DNA of 64,000 nt from Afipia sp. (GCA_024707075.1 JANQAK010000003.1:186001-250000), one strand, 5' to 3'; shown: positions 9,603 through 17,737, counted from the stretch's first letter. Translations and numbers: made by a program. Notes: a model not told the origin generated them from the sequence alone.

Positions 9603-11855
9603 ATGGTGCATGGCGTCCTGAAATCGGCGGTCCGTTTCCTCGCCCGTCTGCGGCACTACGCGAGGCTGTTCGGCTACGCGCGAATGCTGTGCGTCCTCCT
9701 GCTGATTGCGCTGCTCGGCGTTCGCGTTGCCGATCCGTTTCCGCTCGAGGAATTGCGCGTCCGCACCTTCGACGGCTATCAGATTCTTCAGCCGCGCAAG
9801 ACGACGCAACGTCCGGTCGTCATCGTCGACCTCGATGAAAAGAGCCTTGCCAAATTCGGGCAGTGGCCGTGGCCAAGAACGCGCGTCGCCGATCTCGTCA
9901 AGCGGCTGACCGATCTCGGCGCGGCTGCCATCGCCTTCGATATTGTCTTCGCGGAGCCGGACCGGCTGTCGCCGGCCCTTGTGGCCGATTCATTTCGCGA
10001 TCTCGACGACGAGAGCCGGGCGAAGTTGCGGACACTGCCGAGCAACGATCAGGTGTTCGCCGATGTGCTGCGGCGGTCGCCCGCGGTTCTCGGTGAATCC
10101 GGCCTGCCGAAATTCGTTCCGCAACCCGACCTGAAACTGCCGTTGACAGGACTTGCGACACTGGGCGGCGATCCGCGCCCGTTCCTGCTGAATTTCCCAG
10201 GGCTGCTGCGTAACGTCCCCATTCTTGAAGAAGCGGCGCCGGGACGGGGACTGTTCACGATCCGCACCGAGCGCGACGGTATCGTTCGCCGCGTCCCGAT
10301 GATCATGCAGGCGCAGGGCGAGTTGATGCCTTCGCTGACGTTCGAGATGCTGCGCATCGTCACCAAATCCGACACTATCCTCGTCAAATCCGACGAGGCC
10401 GGCGTCAAAAGCGTGGCGGTGCCGGGATTTGAAATCCCGACCGACCGCAACGGCCAGCTCTGGGTGCATTTCGCCAGGCATGACGCGGCGCGTTACGTGT
10501 CCGCCGCCGATGTGCTGGAGGGCAATGTCGGCCCCGACAAGATTTCCCGCAAGCTGATCCTGATCGGCACCTCCGCGGTCGGATTGCTGGACGTCAAGAC
10601 CACGCCGCTCGATCCGGTGATGCCGGGTGTCGAGGTCCATGCGCAGGTGCTGGAAAGCGCGTTGACGCGATCCGTGCTGTCGCAACCGAATTACGCCATC
10701 GGCGCGGAGCTGCTGGCCGCGATCCTGTTCGGGCTGGCGATCATCTGGCTCACACCGGTCCTCAGCGCCATCATGCTGCTGGTGTTCGGCGCCGTCATCG
10801 TCGCCATCATGGTGGCGGCGTCGTGGTATTTCTTCACGGAACACAGGCTGCTGATCGATTTCACGTTCCCGCTGCTCGCCAGCAGTGCGATCTATCTGGT
10901 GCTGGTATTCAGCAGCTATTTCCGCGAACAGGCGCAGCGCCGCCGCATCCGCTCCGCGTTCGGTCAATACCTGTCGCCGGCGCTGGTCGAGCAATTGGCG
11001 CAGTCGCCGGAGAAACTCGTGCTGGGCGGCGAGGAGCGCGACATGACCATCATGTTCAGCGACGTGCGCGGCTTCACCACCATCTCGGAATCGTTCAAGC
11101 ACGATCCGCAGGGCCTGACCTCGCTGATGAACCGGTTCCTGACGCCGCTGACCAATGCGATTCTCGATCGCAAGGGGACTATCGACAAATACATGGGCGA
11201 CGCCATCATGGCGTTCTGGAACGCGCCGCTGAACGATCAGGCGCACCAGATCAATGCCTGCGAGGCGGCGCTCGACATGATCGATCGTATCGAGGTGCTG
11301 AATATCGAACGCGAGCGCGAGGCAAGGGAAAGCGGCAAGCCGTTCATCCCGATGCATGTCGGGATCGGATTGAACACCGGCACCTGCGTGGTCGGCAACA
11401 TGGGGTCGAATCTGAGGTTCGACTACTCGGTGCTTGGCGACAGTGTGAACCTCGCCTCCCGGCTTGAGGGGCAGTCGAAATCCTACGGCGTTCCGATCAT
11501 CGCCGGTTCGGCGACCGCGCTGGCAGCGAAGGACAAGTTCGCGATCCTCGAACTCGACTTCATCACCGTGAAGGGGAAGAAGGAGCCCGAAGTGATCTAT
11601 GCCATCGCCGGACGGGAAGATGTCGCGAAATCCGGCCAGTTCCAGCGGCTGCGCAATCTGAGCATCGAGATGCTGGCCTGCTACCGCAGCCGCGACTGGG
11701 ATGGCGCGCTCGCTGCGATTGCGAAGGGGCGCATTGCCGATGAAGCCAGGAGTTTTACGGCTTTCTACGATCTTTATTCCGAGCGTATCGAGGCGTTCCG
11801 GAAGGCACCACCGCCGGACGACTGGAATGGCGTGTTTGCCTTGACGACGAAATAA
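9603..11855 (+). CDS. CHASE2-domain class III adenylate/guanylate cyclase
   Basis: This 750-residue membrane enzyme has an N-terminal helix (about residues 27-43), a large extracytoplasmic CHASE2 sensor (about 45-340), three closely spaced helices (about 355-435) and a class III cyclase domain (about 475-650). Metal-binding aspartates are visible in MFSDVRGFT and YMGDAIMAFW, and the transition-state Asn and Arg in SVNLASRLE. A C-terminal helical tail follows. It should make cAMP (less likely cGMP) in response to an envelope signal. It lies 18 bases after the secretion adaptor gene and before an MBL hydrolase and a cNMP-binding protein, suggesting a signalling module linked to the adhesin. The link is inferred from position only. 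Confidence 0.9.
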   Translation: MVHGVLKSAVRFLARLRHYARLFGYARMLCVLLLIALLGVRVADPFPLEELRVRTFDGYQILQPRKTTQRPVVIVDLDEKSLAKFGQWPWPRTRVADLVKRLTDLGAAAIAFDIVFAEPDRLSPALVADSFRDLDDESRAKLRTLPSNDQVFADVLRRSPAVLGESGLPKFVPQPDLKLPLTGLATLGGDPRPFLLNFPGLLRNVPILEEAAPGRGLFTIRTERDGIVRRVPMIMQAQGELMPSLTFEMLRIVTKSDTILVKSDEAGVKSVAVPGFEIPTDRNGQLWVHFARHDAARYVSAADVLEGNVGPDKISRKLILIGTSAVGLLDVKTTPLDPVMPGVEVHAQVLESALTRSVLSQPNYAIGAELLAAILFGLAIIWLTPVLSAIMLLVFGAVIVAIMVAASWYFFTEHRLLIDFTFPLLASSAIYLVLVFSSYFREQAQRRRIRSAFGQYLSPALVEQLAQSPEKLVLGGEERDMTIMFSDVRGFTTISESFKHDPQGLTSLMNRFLTPLTNAILDRKGTIDKYMGDAIMAFWNAPLNDQAHQINACEAALDMIDRIEVLNIEREREARESGKPFIPMHVGIGLNTGTCVVGNMGSNLRFDYSVLGDSVNLASRLEGQSKSYGVPIIAGSATALAAKDKFAILELDFITVKGKKEPEVIYAIAGREDVAKSGQFQRLRNLSIEMLACYRSRDWDGALAAIAKGRIADEARSFTAFYDLYSERIEAFRKAPPPDDWNGVFALTTK

Positions 11856-11989
11856 AATGAGACGAAATGCCGCCGCTATCGTCCGCGCCGTCATCTGGCA
11901 AGACCTTTTTCGGTGAACAGCGCACGCTATCGCGCTGGCGAATATGACAGCCGCATGCAATTCTCGCGAAGGGTTTATTGAGTTCTTTC

Positions 11990-12820
11990 ATGCCGACCAC
12001 AATGTCCGTGCGGTTCTGGGGTGTTCGCGGAAGCATCCCATGTCCCGGTCCAAACACCGTGCGCTATGGCGGCAATACGTCGTGCGTCGAGGTTCGCTGC
12101 GGCGAGCACCTGCTGGTTTTCGACGCGGGGTCGGGATTGCGCCTGCTTGGCGGTGCGCTGGCCGATGAGGCTCCGCATGTCGACATCGATTTGTTTTTGA
12201 GTCACTGCCATATCGATCACCTGATCGGGCTGCCGTTCTTCGTGCCCGCCTTTGTGAAGGGAAACCGGCTTCGCCTGTGGGCCGGCAATCTCAAGCCGGC
12301 GGGTGGTGTAAAGGAAGCCGTCCGCAAGCTGATGAGCTATCCGCTATTTCCGATCGAGATCGAAGCTGCGCAGGGCAGCGTCGAGTTCACCGATTTTGCG
12401 CCCGGCGACGTGCTGATGCCGCGGCCCGGAATCAAGGTCATGACCGCGGCGCTCAACCATCCCGGCGGTGCCACGGGATACCGTGTCGAATTTGGCGGCC
12501 GCGCCATGGCCTACATCACCGATACCGAACTTAGCGCGGATGCCATCGATCCGGCGCTGTTGGCGCTCGCGCGGGATGCGTCGATTGTTATCATCGATAC
12601 GACATATACGGACGAGGAACTGCCGGAGCATGTCGGCTGGGGCCATTCGAGCTGGCAGCAGGCCGTCCGGCTGGCCAATGAAGCCGGTGTCGGCAAGCTC
12701 TATTTGTTTCATCACGATCCCGAGCATGACGACAACGAGATGGACCGTATCGCGGAAGCCGCAGCCAGGGCGCGACCGGGCACCGTGGTTGCAAGGGAAG
12801 GACTCTCAATTGAGATCTAG
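11990..12820 (+). CDS. metallo-beta-lactamase-fold hydrolase, candidate cyclic-nucleotide phosphodiesterase
   Basis: The N-terminus VRFWGVRGSIPCPG, the GGNTSC segment and the metal motif HCHIDHLIGLPF identify an MBL-fold hydrolase of about 275 residues. Further metal ligands are probably the His of ALNHPGG, the Asp of YITDTE and the late His of FHHDPEHDD. Related proteins include PhnP, RNase Z-like and class II cyclic-nucleotide phosphodiesterases. The position between a cyclase and a cNMP-binding protein makes a phosphodiesterase role attractive, but the sequence does not prove it. The start is uncertain: TTG at 11978 is best spaced from GAAGGG, while ATG at 11990 or 12002 fits the family's usual N-terminus. 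Confidence 0.8.
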   Translation: MPTTMSVRFWGVRGSIPCPGPNTVRYGGNTSCVEVRCGEHLLVFDAGSGLRLLGGALADEAPHVDIDLFLSHCHIDHLIGLPFFVPAFVKGNRLRLWAGNLKPAGGVKEAVRKLMSYPLFPIEIEAAQGSVEFTDFAPGDVLMPRPGIKVMTAALNHPGGATGYRVEFGGRAMAYITDTELSADAIDPALLALARDASIVIIDTTYTDEELPEHVGWGHSSWQQAVRLANEAGVGKLYLFHHDPEHDDNEMDRIAEAAARARPGTVVAREGLSIEI

Positions 12821-12899
12821 GCGAGGCTTGCGCATGTTTTTGGCAGGGCGCGCGGGGCGATAGATCGCCGTTTTCAGGAATTATCGCATATGGATTTGA

Positions 12900-12921
12900 C
12901 GCCCGATTAACACATCGGGCG
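12900..12921 (+). terminator. hairpin downstream of the MBL gene
   Basis: CGCCCGAT and ATCGGGCG form an 8-bp perfect stem with a six-base loop, 80 bases after the MBL gene's stop. There is no T-run, so it may be a weak or Rho-assisted terminator, or an attenuator before the cNMP-binding gene. Confidence 0.4.
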
Positions 12922-12995
12922 CGAGAACCGTTGTTGCGCAACGCGCGGAGCGGCATAATACATCCCAAATTTCCTTCAGCACCAGGTTGATTCCG

Positions 12996-14543
12996 ATGGA
13001 CATGTCAGGACTCGTTTCCGGAGCCGGCGGTTTTATCGCATCCGCGTTCGTGGTCGCCGGCTACACGATGCGGACGATGATCCCGCTCCGCATCTTCGGG
13101 ATACTCACCAACGTTGTGCTGATCGTTTTTTCAGTCATGCACCATCATTACCCGGTGATGGCGCTGCACATGATCTTGCTACCGCTGAACGTCTACCGCC
13201 TGCGCGAAATGCTGCTGCTGGTTCGCGAGGTGAAGAAGTCCGTCAACAGCGACCTGTCGATGGCGTGGCTGAAGCCGTTCATGACCGAGCGGAAATGCAA
13301 GGCCGGCGAGATCCTGTTCTACAAGCATGAAAAAGCCGAGGAAATGTTCTACATTGTCAGCGGACGGTATCGGCTTGTGGAGTCGGGAATCGAATTGCCG
13401 ATCGGCGCCATCGTCGGCGAACTCGGCATGCTGTCGCCGTCGAACAAGCGGACCCAGACGCTCGAATGCCTTGAGGGCGGGATCATCCTCAGCGTGACCT
13501 ATCAGAAGGTGGAGGAGCTTTACGTCCAGAATCCCGAGTTCGGATTTTACTTCCTGCGGCTGGTCAGCGCGCGGCTCTTCCAGAGATCTTGGCAAGCTGG
13601 AGGAGCAGTTGGCCGGAAGCGGCGCGCGGGTGGCATCGTGAGGATCAGGGTCAAAGTCCCGCCGTCGCCGTTCCGTCTGCTCAAGGAGCGGTACTTCGGC
13701 GAGGAGACGCGCAACCCGCGGGTCGCGCGCGCAGCATTGGCGCGGTTGTCCGCGCGACTGCCGCCTGACGTCGTCCCGATCGTCAGCGAGGCCGTTCATT
13801 CGCTGATCGATTATCAGGACCCGGATTATGCGCTGGCCTATCTCGACAGGATCGAACGCTACGTGGGCCCGGTCGGGATTACCTTGCCCAATCTCGCCGA
13901 ACTTGCACAGTTGCTGTCGGACCGGATGCACTTTGTGGATCCGATCCGGATCGCGCAGTTGAAGCTGGCCGAGGCGGGTGGTGCAAATGCCCAGCCGGAT
14001 CCGGTGTCCGTCGACAGGATCGAAAAATTTCGCTGGGATGAAGTGATCCCGATGCTTCCGCCGAAGGCGGCGGCGCCTGCGCTCGATCTGTTTCAGCGGC
14101 TGCGTCTGGCGAGGTTGTCGCGCAGGAGTGTGAGGCTGCGTTTCAGCTCACGGACCCGTTTCAAGCTGCAACGGTTGAAGTGGCTCGCCGCGGCGCGGGT
14201 CACGCGGCCCTTTTCCGAACGGTTCAAGCGGGAACGGGTATGGGTGGAGCGCTGGCTTCATATGATCGATCGAAGTCTGGTGAAGCAGCCGGAGGCAACC
14301 GTCGCGATCGTCAGGACCGCCAGCCTCATCAAGGGGCATGGCGATACCTACCAGAATGGCCTCGCGCAATGGAATGCGATCATCGACGGTCTGGTCAAGC
14401 CGACATGCGACGGCACGCTGCCGCTGCGGAGGCTTGGCGATGCCATCCAGGAAGTGCGCGAAGCTGCCATCGGCGAGCAGGCACAGGGCCGGCTGTTGAA
14501 TGCAGTCGAGCAATTGAGATCGCAGGCGCTGGCCGGAACGTGA
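12996..14543 (+). CDS. cNMP-binding membrane protein joined by an apparent frameshift to a DUF6537-like protein
   Basis: Residues 1-60 hold two or three hydrophobic helices. About 75-195 is a cyclic-nucleotide-binding domain (KAGEILFYKHEKAEEMFYIVSG, GAIVGELGMLSPSNKRTQT). From about residue 215 the sequence resembles the DUF6537 domain that I know from the C-terminal half of indolepyruvate oxidoreductase subunit beta (LIDYQDPDYALAYLDRIE, ASLIKGHGDTYQNGL). The two parts were probably separate genes. Removing one base near 13584 lets the first part end NLGKLEEQLAGSGARVAS at a TGA (13639-13641) that overlaps an in-frame GTG at 13638 as GTGA. So this is either a real fusion or a sequencing/mutational frameshift. 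An ATG start at 12996 is preferred over TTG at 12987. Confidence 0.75.
   Translation: MDMSGLVSGAGGFIASAFVVAGYTMRTMIPLRIFGILTNVVLIVFSVMHHHYPVMALHMILLPLNVYRLREMLLLVREVKKSVNSDLSMAWLKPFMTERKCKAGEILFYKHEKAEEMFYIVSGRYRLVESGIELPIGAIVGELGMLSPSNKRTQTLECLEGGIILSVTYQKVEELYVQNPEFGFYFLRLVSARLFQRSWQAGGAVGRKRRAGGIVRIRVKVPPSPFRLLKERYFGEETRNPRVARAALARLSARLPPDVVPIVSEAVHSLIDYQDPDYALAYLDRIERYVGPVGITLPNLAELAQLLSDRMHFVDPIRIAQLKLAEAGGANAQPDPVSVDRIEKFRWDEVIPMLPPKAAAPALDLFQRLRLARLSRRSVRLRFSSRTRFKLQRLKWLAAARVTRPFSERFKRERVWVERWLHMIDRSLVKQPEATVAIVRTASLIKGHGDTYQNGLAQWNAIIDGLVKPTCDGTLPLRRLGDAIQEVREAAIGEQAQGRLLNAVEQLRSQALAGT
13638..14543 (+). other. probable original separate gene: stand-alone DUF6537-like domain
   Basis: If the one-base insertion is removed, this part starts at a GTG overlapping the upstream stop and encodes about 301 residues without the oxidoreductase gamma domain that normally precedes DUF6537 in IorB. 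It contains runs of basic residues (RLRLARLSRRSVRLRF) and the conserved LIKGHGDT stretch. Its function is unknown. The partnership with a cNMP sensor suggests an effector role, but that is inference. Confidence 0.5.
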
Positions 14544-14692
14544 TCGCAGGCAGGCCGCCATTCAAACGCTTTTGTTGGGACGTGATGACGCTGAAAGCCG
14601 GTTTCCACTTTTCGGGATCATGCCCTAGAGTTATGAGGAACGTAGCGCCCGGCACGATTTGCCGCGATGCGCCCGTGCATAGGGGACGCTCG

Positions 14693-15193
14693 ATGAAGAC
14701 ATTTTTTGGATTGTTTCTTGGATTTATGCCGGCCTTGGCGCTGTCCGCTTTCGCCGGTATCTCGGATGCGCGCGCGGCGGACGACATCATCAAGCTCAGC
14801 AACAATCAGCGGATTGCCTGCGGACGCGGACTCAACGCCGGCAAACTCCAGAACATCAATTGCAAATCCTACGCGTATCTCTTCAACACGCGCACGTCGG
14901 AGTTTTACCGCTGTCAGGTGAGCGTCGGCGTGACCCGCGATAACAAGGAAGTTCTCAAGGTCGACACGGACGGCTCATGCAGCCTGAAGGCACGCGTCTT
15001 TCCGGGCGATTCGAGTTATGCGTTCGATGCGACTGAAACCGAGCCGCCGAACACCAATGCATTCTTCGGGTCGGGTGGAACCGCGATCTGGGTCAGCGAC
15101 AGCACCAAGCTCGCGGTGAAGGGGTGCATCCTGCTCAATGTCGGCGTGGCGCCGGACGTGCTGAAGTGCGTGGACATGACATTCAATAAATAG
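14693..15193 (+). CDS. secreted protein of unknown function
   Basis: This 166-residue protein starts at an ATG with AGGGGAC upstream. A clear signal peptide is cleaved near residue 28 (SDARA/ADD). The mature part has five cysteines (ACGRG, NCKS, RCQ, SCS, KGCI plus a late KCV), suggesting disulfides, and is rich in beta-type segments. I do not recognise a family. A longer frame extends upstream, but the ribosome site and signal peptide favour this start. It is monocistronic, about 150 bases after the cNMP-binding/DUF6537 frame. Confidence 0.7.
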   Translation: MKTFFGLFLGFMPALALSAFAGISDARAADDIIKLSNNQRIACGRGLNAGKLQNINCKSYAYLFNTRTSEFYRCQVSVGVTRDNKEVLKVDTDGSCSLKARVFPGDSSYAFDATETEPPNTNAFFGSGGTAIWVSDSTKLAVKGCILLNVGVAPDVLKCVDMTFNK

Positions 15194-15268
15194 TTCGTCA
15201 GCGGCCGGGCGCTGGCATCGCGATGAGTTGTGATCGCAAACGGCCAGCATCGATCTTGAATCTGAATC

Positions 15269-15427
15269 TTATCTCTTCAGGAAGATCGCCAGAACGATCA
15301 ACGCCACCACAACGGCGATGCCGATGGCCCAAGTGGTCAGCCGGACATCGCCGGACAGTTCGCGCGCGGCCTCATTCTCGGCGATTTTCTGGTTGCGCTT
15401 GCGATTGTCACGGTCCGGATCGCTCAC
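15269..15427 (-). CDS. 52-residue single-pass membrane protein
   Basis: It starts at GTG with a strong ribosome site (AGGAG, six bases before). A charged N-terminal half (SDPDRDNRKRNQKIAENEAARE) is followed by a C-terminal membrane helix (about residues 30-50, WAIGIAVVVALIVLAIF). Its first 20 bases overlap the end of the upstream small gene in another frame, so the two are probably translated together. Function unknown. Confidence 0.65.
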   Translation of the reverse strand: MSDPDRDNRKRNQKIAENEAARELSGDVRLTTWAIGIAVVVALIVLAIFLKR

Positions 15428-15569
15428 GATTACTCCTGATCTTGGCAGGGCGCTGGAGAACGATCCACTGGTCGGCCGTTCGGATGGCCCACACCAGCAG
15501 CGTACCCAGCATCGCAATCAATCCACACAGGACAAAAGCAAGGTCGGCAGCAGTCAATGACAGGTCCAT
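15408..15569 (-). CDS. 53-residue single-pass membrane protein, coupled to the next small gene
   Basis: The ATG is preceded by AAGGAAG. The protein starts MDLSLTAADLAFVLCGL, has a membrane helix over about residues 9-29, and ends in a basic tail (KIRSNRERSGP). The reading frame runs through the ribosome site and start of the downstream 52-residue gene, overlapping it by 20 bases. Two tail-to-head small membrane proteins with coupled translation suggest a heteromeric complex. I do not recognise the family. Confidence 0.6.
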   Translation of the reverse strand: MDLSLTAADLAFVLCGLIAMLGTLLVWAIRTADQWIVLQRPAKIRSNRERSGP

Positions 15570-15815
15570 GGGACACTTCCTTGATTTGAGCCCGGCAGAA
15601 CCTCATTATCAAAGCAGGATTCGTGCCGGATTGCTGCGCTGCAAAATCGATTGCGGGCCGGCCCTGCGGTCCGTGCATGTCTCCGGTTTTCAACGCATTC
15701 GCTGCCAATGTGTTCCCCCAACCGTGATTGGACGGCGCGGCATGGCGCCTTGAGACGTCGCGATGATTGATGTCCTATGCCCAGCGTTTCCAAACCGTTC
15801 GAATCGAGGTGCTCC

Positions 15816-16091
15816 ATGGGCAATGCAACGCGGACCTTGCTGGCATTGGCCGGATTGCTGGCATTGAATCCCGGGACGGCGCAGGCAACCGAATATCCGT
15901 ACTGCCTGACCTTTATCGAGTCATGGGCCGGCTCGATTGAGCGGTGCGATTATTCGACGATGGCTCAGTGCGAGGCGAGTGCGCAGGGGCTGAGCGGATC
16001 ATGCGCGGCGAACTGGCGTTTGGCGTGGAACCGGAGCCAAACGCCGGATGTTGTTGAGCCTGCTGCAAGGACGAAGCGCATTCGCCGTTAG
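15816..16091 (+). CDS. small secreted DUF3551-like protein
   Basis: This 91-residue protein has a signal peptide (residues 1-24, ending AQA). The short mature part reads TEYPYCLTFIESWAGSIERCDY then QCEASAQGLSGSC, the four-cysteine pattern of the DUF3551 family, which is abundant in Bradyrhizobium relatives. GAGGT before the ATG supports the start over an ATG 39 bases upstream. Function unknown; a periplasmic or extracellular disulfide-bonded protein is likely. Confidence 0.75.
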   Translation: MGNATRTLLALAGLLALNPGTAQATEYPYCLTFIESWAGSIERCDYSTMAQCEASAQGLSGSCAANWRLAWNRSQTPDVVEPAARTKRIRR

Positions 16092-16116
16092 AGCGCAGAA
16101 GGCGTTGCGCCTTGCG

Positions 16117-16383
16117 TCAGGTGCGCTCGATAAATTCGACGCCGATCACCGAATCCTTGCGCCAGATCAGCCGGCAGCGCGTCACCTTTCTCACGTCGCC
16201 GGTGAGGGCAAGGCTGAGGTCGGTCCCGATCGATCCGTTGTCTGTCAGTTGGATGCGCGCGCCCGTGGACGACAGATTGAGGATGGTGCAACTGCGCTTC
16301 GCGAATCCGCCATCGAGTAGCATCCACGCCTGATATTGCGTGTTGTGGCGGGGTTTGCGGGCTTCTTTCCTGAACACGGCCAT
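16117..16383 (-). CDS. PilZ-domain protein
   Basis: This 88-residue protein consists of a single PilZ-type beta-barrel: RKEARKPRH near the N-terminus, then ILNLSSTGARIQL and GVEFIE. Canonical c-di-GMP binding uses RxxxR and DxSxxG. Here RKEARKPRH can supply the arginines, but the second motif reads NLSSTG, with Asn in place of Asp, so binding may be weak or altered. It converges on the DUF3551-like gene. Confidence 0.8.
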   Translation of the reverse strand: MAVFRKEARKPRHNTQYQAWMLLDGGFAKRSCTILNLSSTGARIQLTDNGSIGTDLSLALTGDVRKVTRCRLIWRKDSVIGVEFIERT

Positions 16384-16577
16384 CGGTTTCTCCGGACTTG
16401 AGGCGTGTTCATAGCGGGTGGAAGTTTCCGAAAATTTGAATCAAAGCCCGAATGCGGGACAGGGGCGTTAGCATTTCATTAACCGTGGCGCTCTGGGGTG
16501 CGTCGATCGCGGGAAACAGGCCGGCAGGCGAAGCCCGGCGAGCATGGAACAGAGAGCTATCGGGCACGTTTGGTTGA

Positions 16578-16593
16578 CCGGAGGAGCCTCCGG
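16578..16593 (+). promoter_or_regulatory. hairpin enclosing the ribosome site of the next gene
   Basis: CCGGAG-GAGC-CTCCGG is a perfect 6-bp stem with a four-base loop. Its 5' arm and loop contain the GGAGGA ribosome site and its 3' arm ends on the first base of the GTG start codon. Folding would hide the ribosome site. Confidence 0.4.
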
Positions 16594-16886
16594 TGACTGG
16601 CGGTCATATTGATGGCACGATCAAAGCGGAACGACGTCCGCGGACGCGCAGGGGGCGCGGCGTAGCCGTCTTCGTGACCGCGCTGGTGGGCGTGCTGGCC
16701 GCAGTTTTTGCGGCAGTTCGCTACTTTACTGCCGACGAGGCCGGGCCGTCGCTTGCCTGTCGGGCAAGGCTCTACAGTCCCTATGATCCCAGAAATCTTG
16801 AGCAATGCATGGTCGTTTGCATGATTTGCACCGCCGAGGTGAAGAGGATGTGCTCGACGTCTTGCATGCTCACGGGCGCGCGATAA
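16593..16886 (+). CDS. small membrane-anchored Cys-rich protein
   Basis: This 97-residue protein has a basic N-terminus (ERRPRTRRGRG), one membrane helix (about residues 24-45) and a C-terminal Cys-rich tail with seven cysteines, including EQCMVVCMICTAEV and MCSTSC. The topology (basic residues inside) places the tail in the periplasm. The start is GTG with GGAGGA just upstream. I have seen similar short proteins in Bradyrhizobium relatives but know no function. Confidence 0.6.
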   Translation: MTGGHIDGTIKAERRPRTRRGRGVAVFVTALVGVLAAVFAAVRYFTADEAGPSLACRARLYSPYDPRNLEQCMVVCMICTAEVKRMCSTSCMLTGAR

Positions 16887-17060
16887 GGCGGTTCGATCTC
16901 GGCGCCGGTCCGGTCTCCACGAGCGGCCACGTCATGAAGGGACCGGCAGACAACATCCGTTGCCTGCGGATACTGCTTCGCTTTTAAGTCCGGTTTGCAG
17001 GGACGGGAGGCTTCCCGTGCCACTCCCGCGCAAGCGAGCTTTTGCGGGCGCGATGCGCTA

Positions 17061-17090
17061 GAACGAAAGCAAGACGTCTTGCGCGCGTTC
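17061..17090. promoter_or_regulatory. nested palindrome, possible operator
   Basis: The core GCAAGACGTCTTGC (17069-17082) is a perfect 14-bp palindrome, flanked symmetrically by GAACG and CGTTC. It lies about 77 bases upstream of the frameshifted membrane-protein gene. A dimeric repressor site is a reasonable guess. Confidence 0.4.
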
Positions 17091-17166
17091 TCTTCTCGTT
17101 TTCTTATGGGACTGGCAATGCCCAAACAGTCTGAGCGCGGAAACCTGGGGCAGCGGTGGGGGCGGA

Positions 17167-17572
17167 ATGAAACGATACGTTATTTTTGCAGCGATAGGGC
17201 CGCTGGTCGCGGGCTTTTTTTCTTCTCGTTCTCGGCGCGCCTGCCGGATACTGGGATAAGCCCGATGTGTTGGGAAAACTGTTCACGGTTGTCGTCAAGA
17301 CAGTGCCCTACAATTATCTTTTCGGGTTCATTCCAGCGCTGATGATCGGTGCGGTCGATGACATTCTCTTACATGTCAGGGTGATCAGCCCGGTCCTTCG
17401 GATGTTGTTGACCGGCCTCGTTGCGTTCGCGGCAACGGCCGTTCTGTACGGAACGCTGGGCACCGAGACCGGCCTCAAGCATTACGTGCTCTATGGGCTC
17501 GTCGGGTTTGTGCCGGCGACGATCTCATCATGGCTGGCGCACAAGTTCGACAAGGAGGGAGGGGCGCAATAA
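17167..17572 (+). pseudogene. frameshifted four-helix membrane protein (DUF5413-like)
   Basis: From the ATG the frame reads MKRYVIFAAIGPLVAGFF and then breaks inside a run of seven T (from about 17215). With six T it would continue LLVLGAPAGYWDKPDVLGKLF and join the intact downstream frame (KTVPYNYLFGFIPALMIGAVDD to LAHKFDKEGGAQ). This gives about 134 residues with four membrane helices. I associate this with DUF5413, from memory. Either the gene is inactivated or the run length is a sequencing error. Without correction only a 101-residue fragment starting with TTG at 17267 is translatable. Confidence 0.65.
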
Positions 17573-17737
17573 GTGATACATTGCCGCCCGAATATTCAGG
17601 TGGTCGCCGATTGCTGCAAGATTTTCTTCTGGATAATGGCAGTGACGATGGACGCAGGCAGAAGCCGATTCTATCGCGGTCAAGAATTGACCGAATCGTA
17701 ATGAACGGCTGCTCTTCTCGGGGCAAGGAGAGCGCGA

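Noticed and set aside
9990-11960. A 656-codon open frame on the minus strand across the cyclase gene
   Set aside because: It is an antisense shadow of a clear CHASE2 cyclase. The translation is Arg/His/Gln-rich with no motif, as high-G+C complements usually are.
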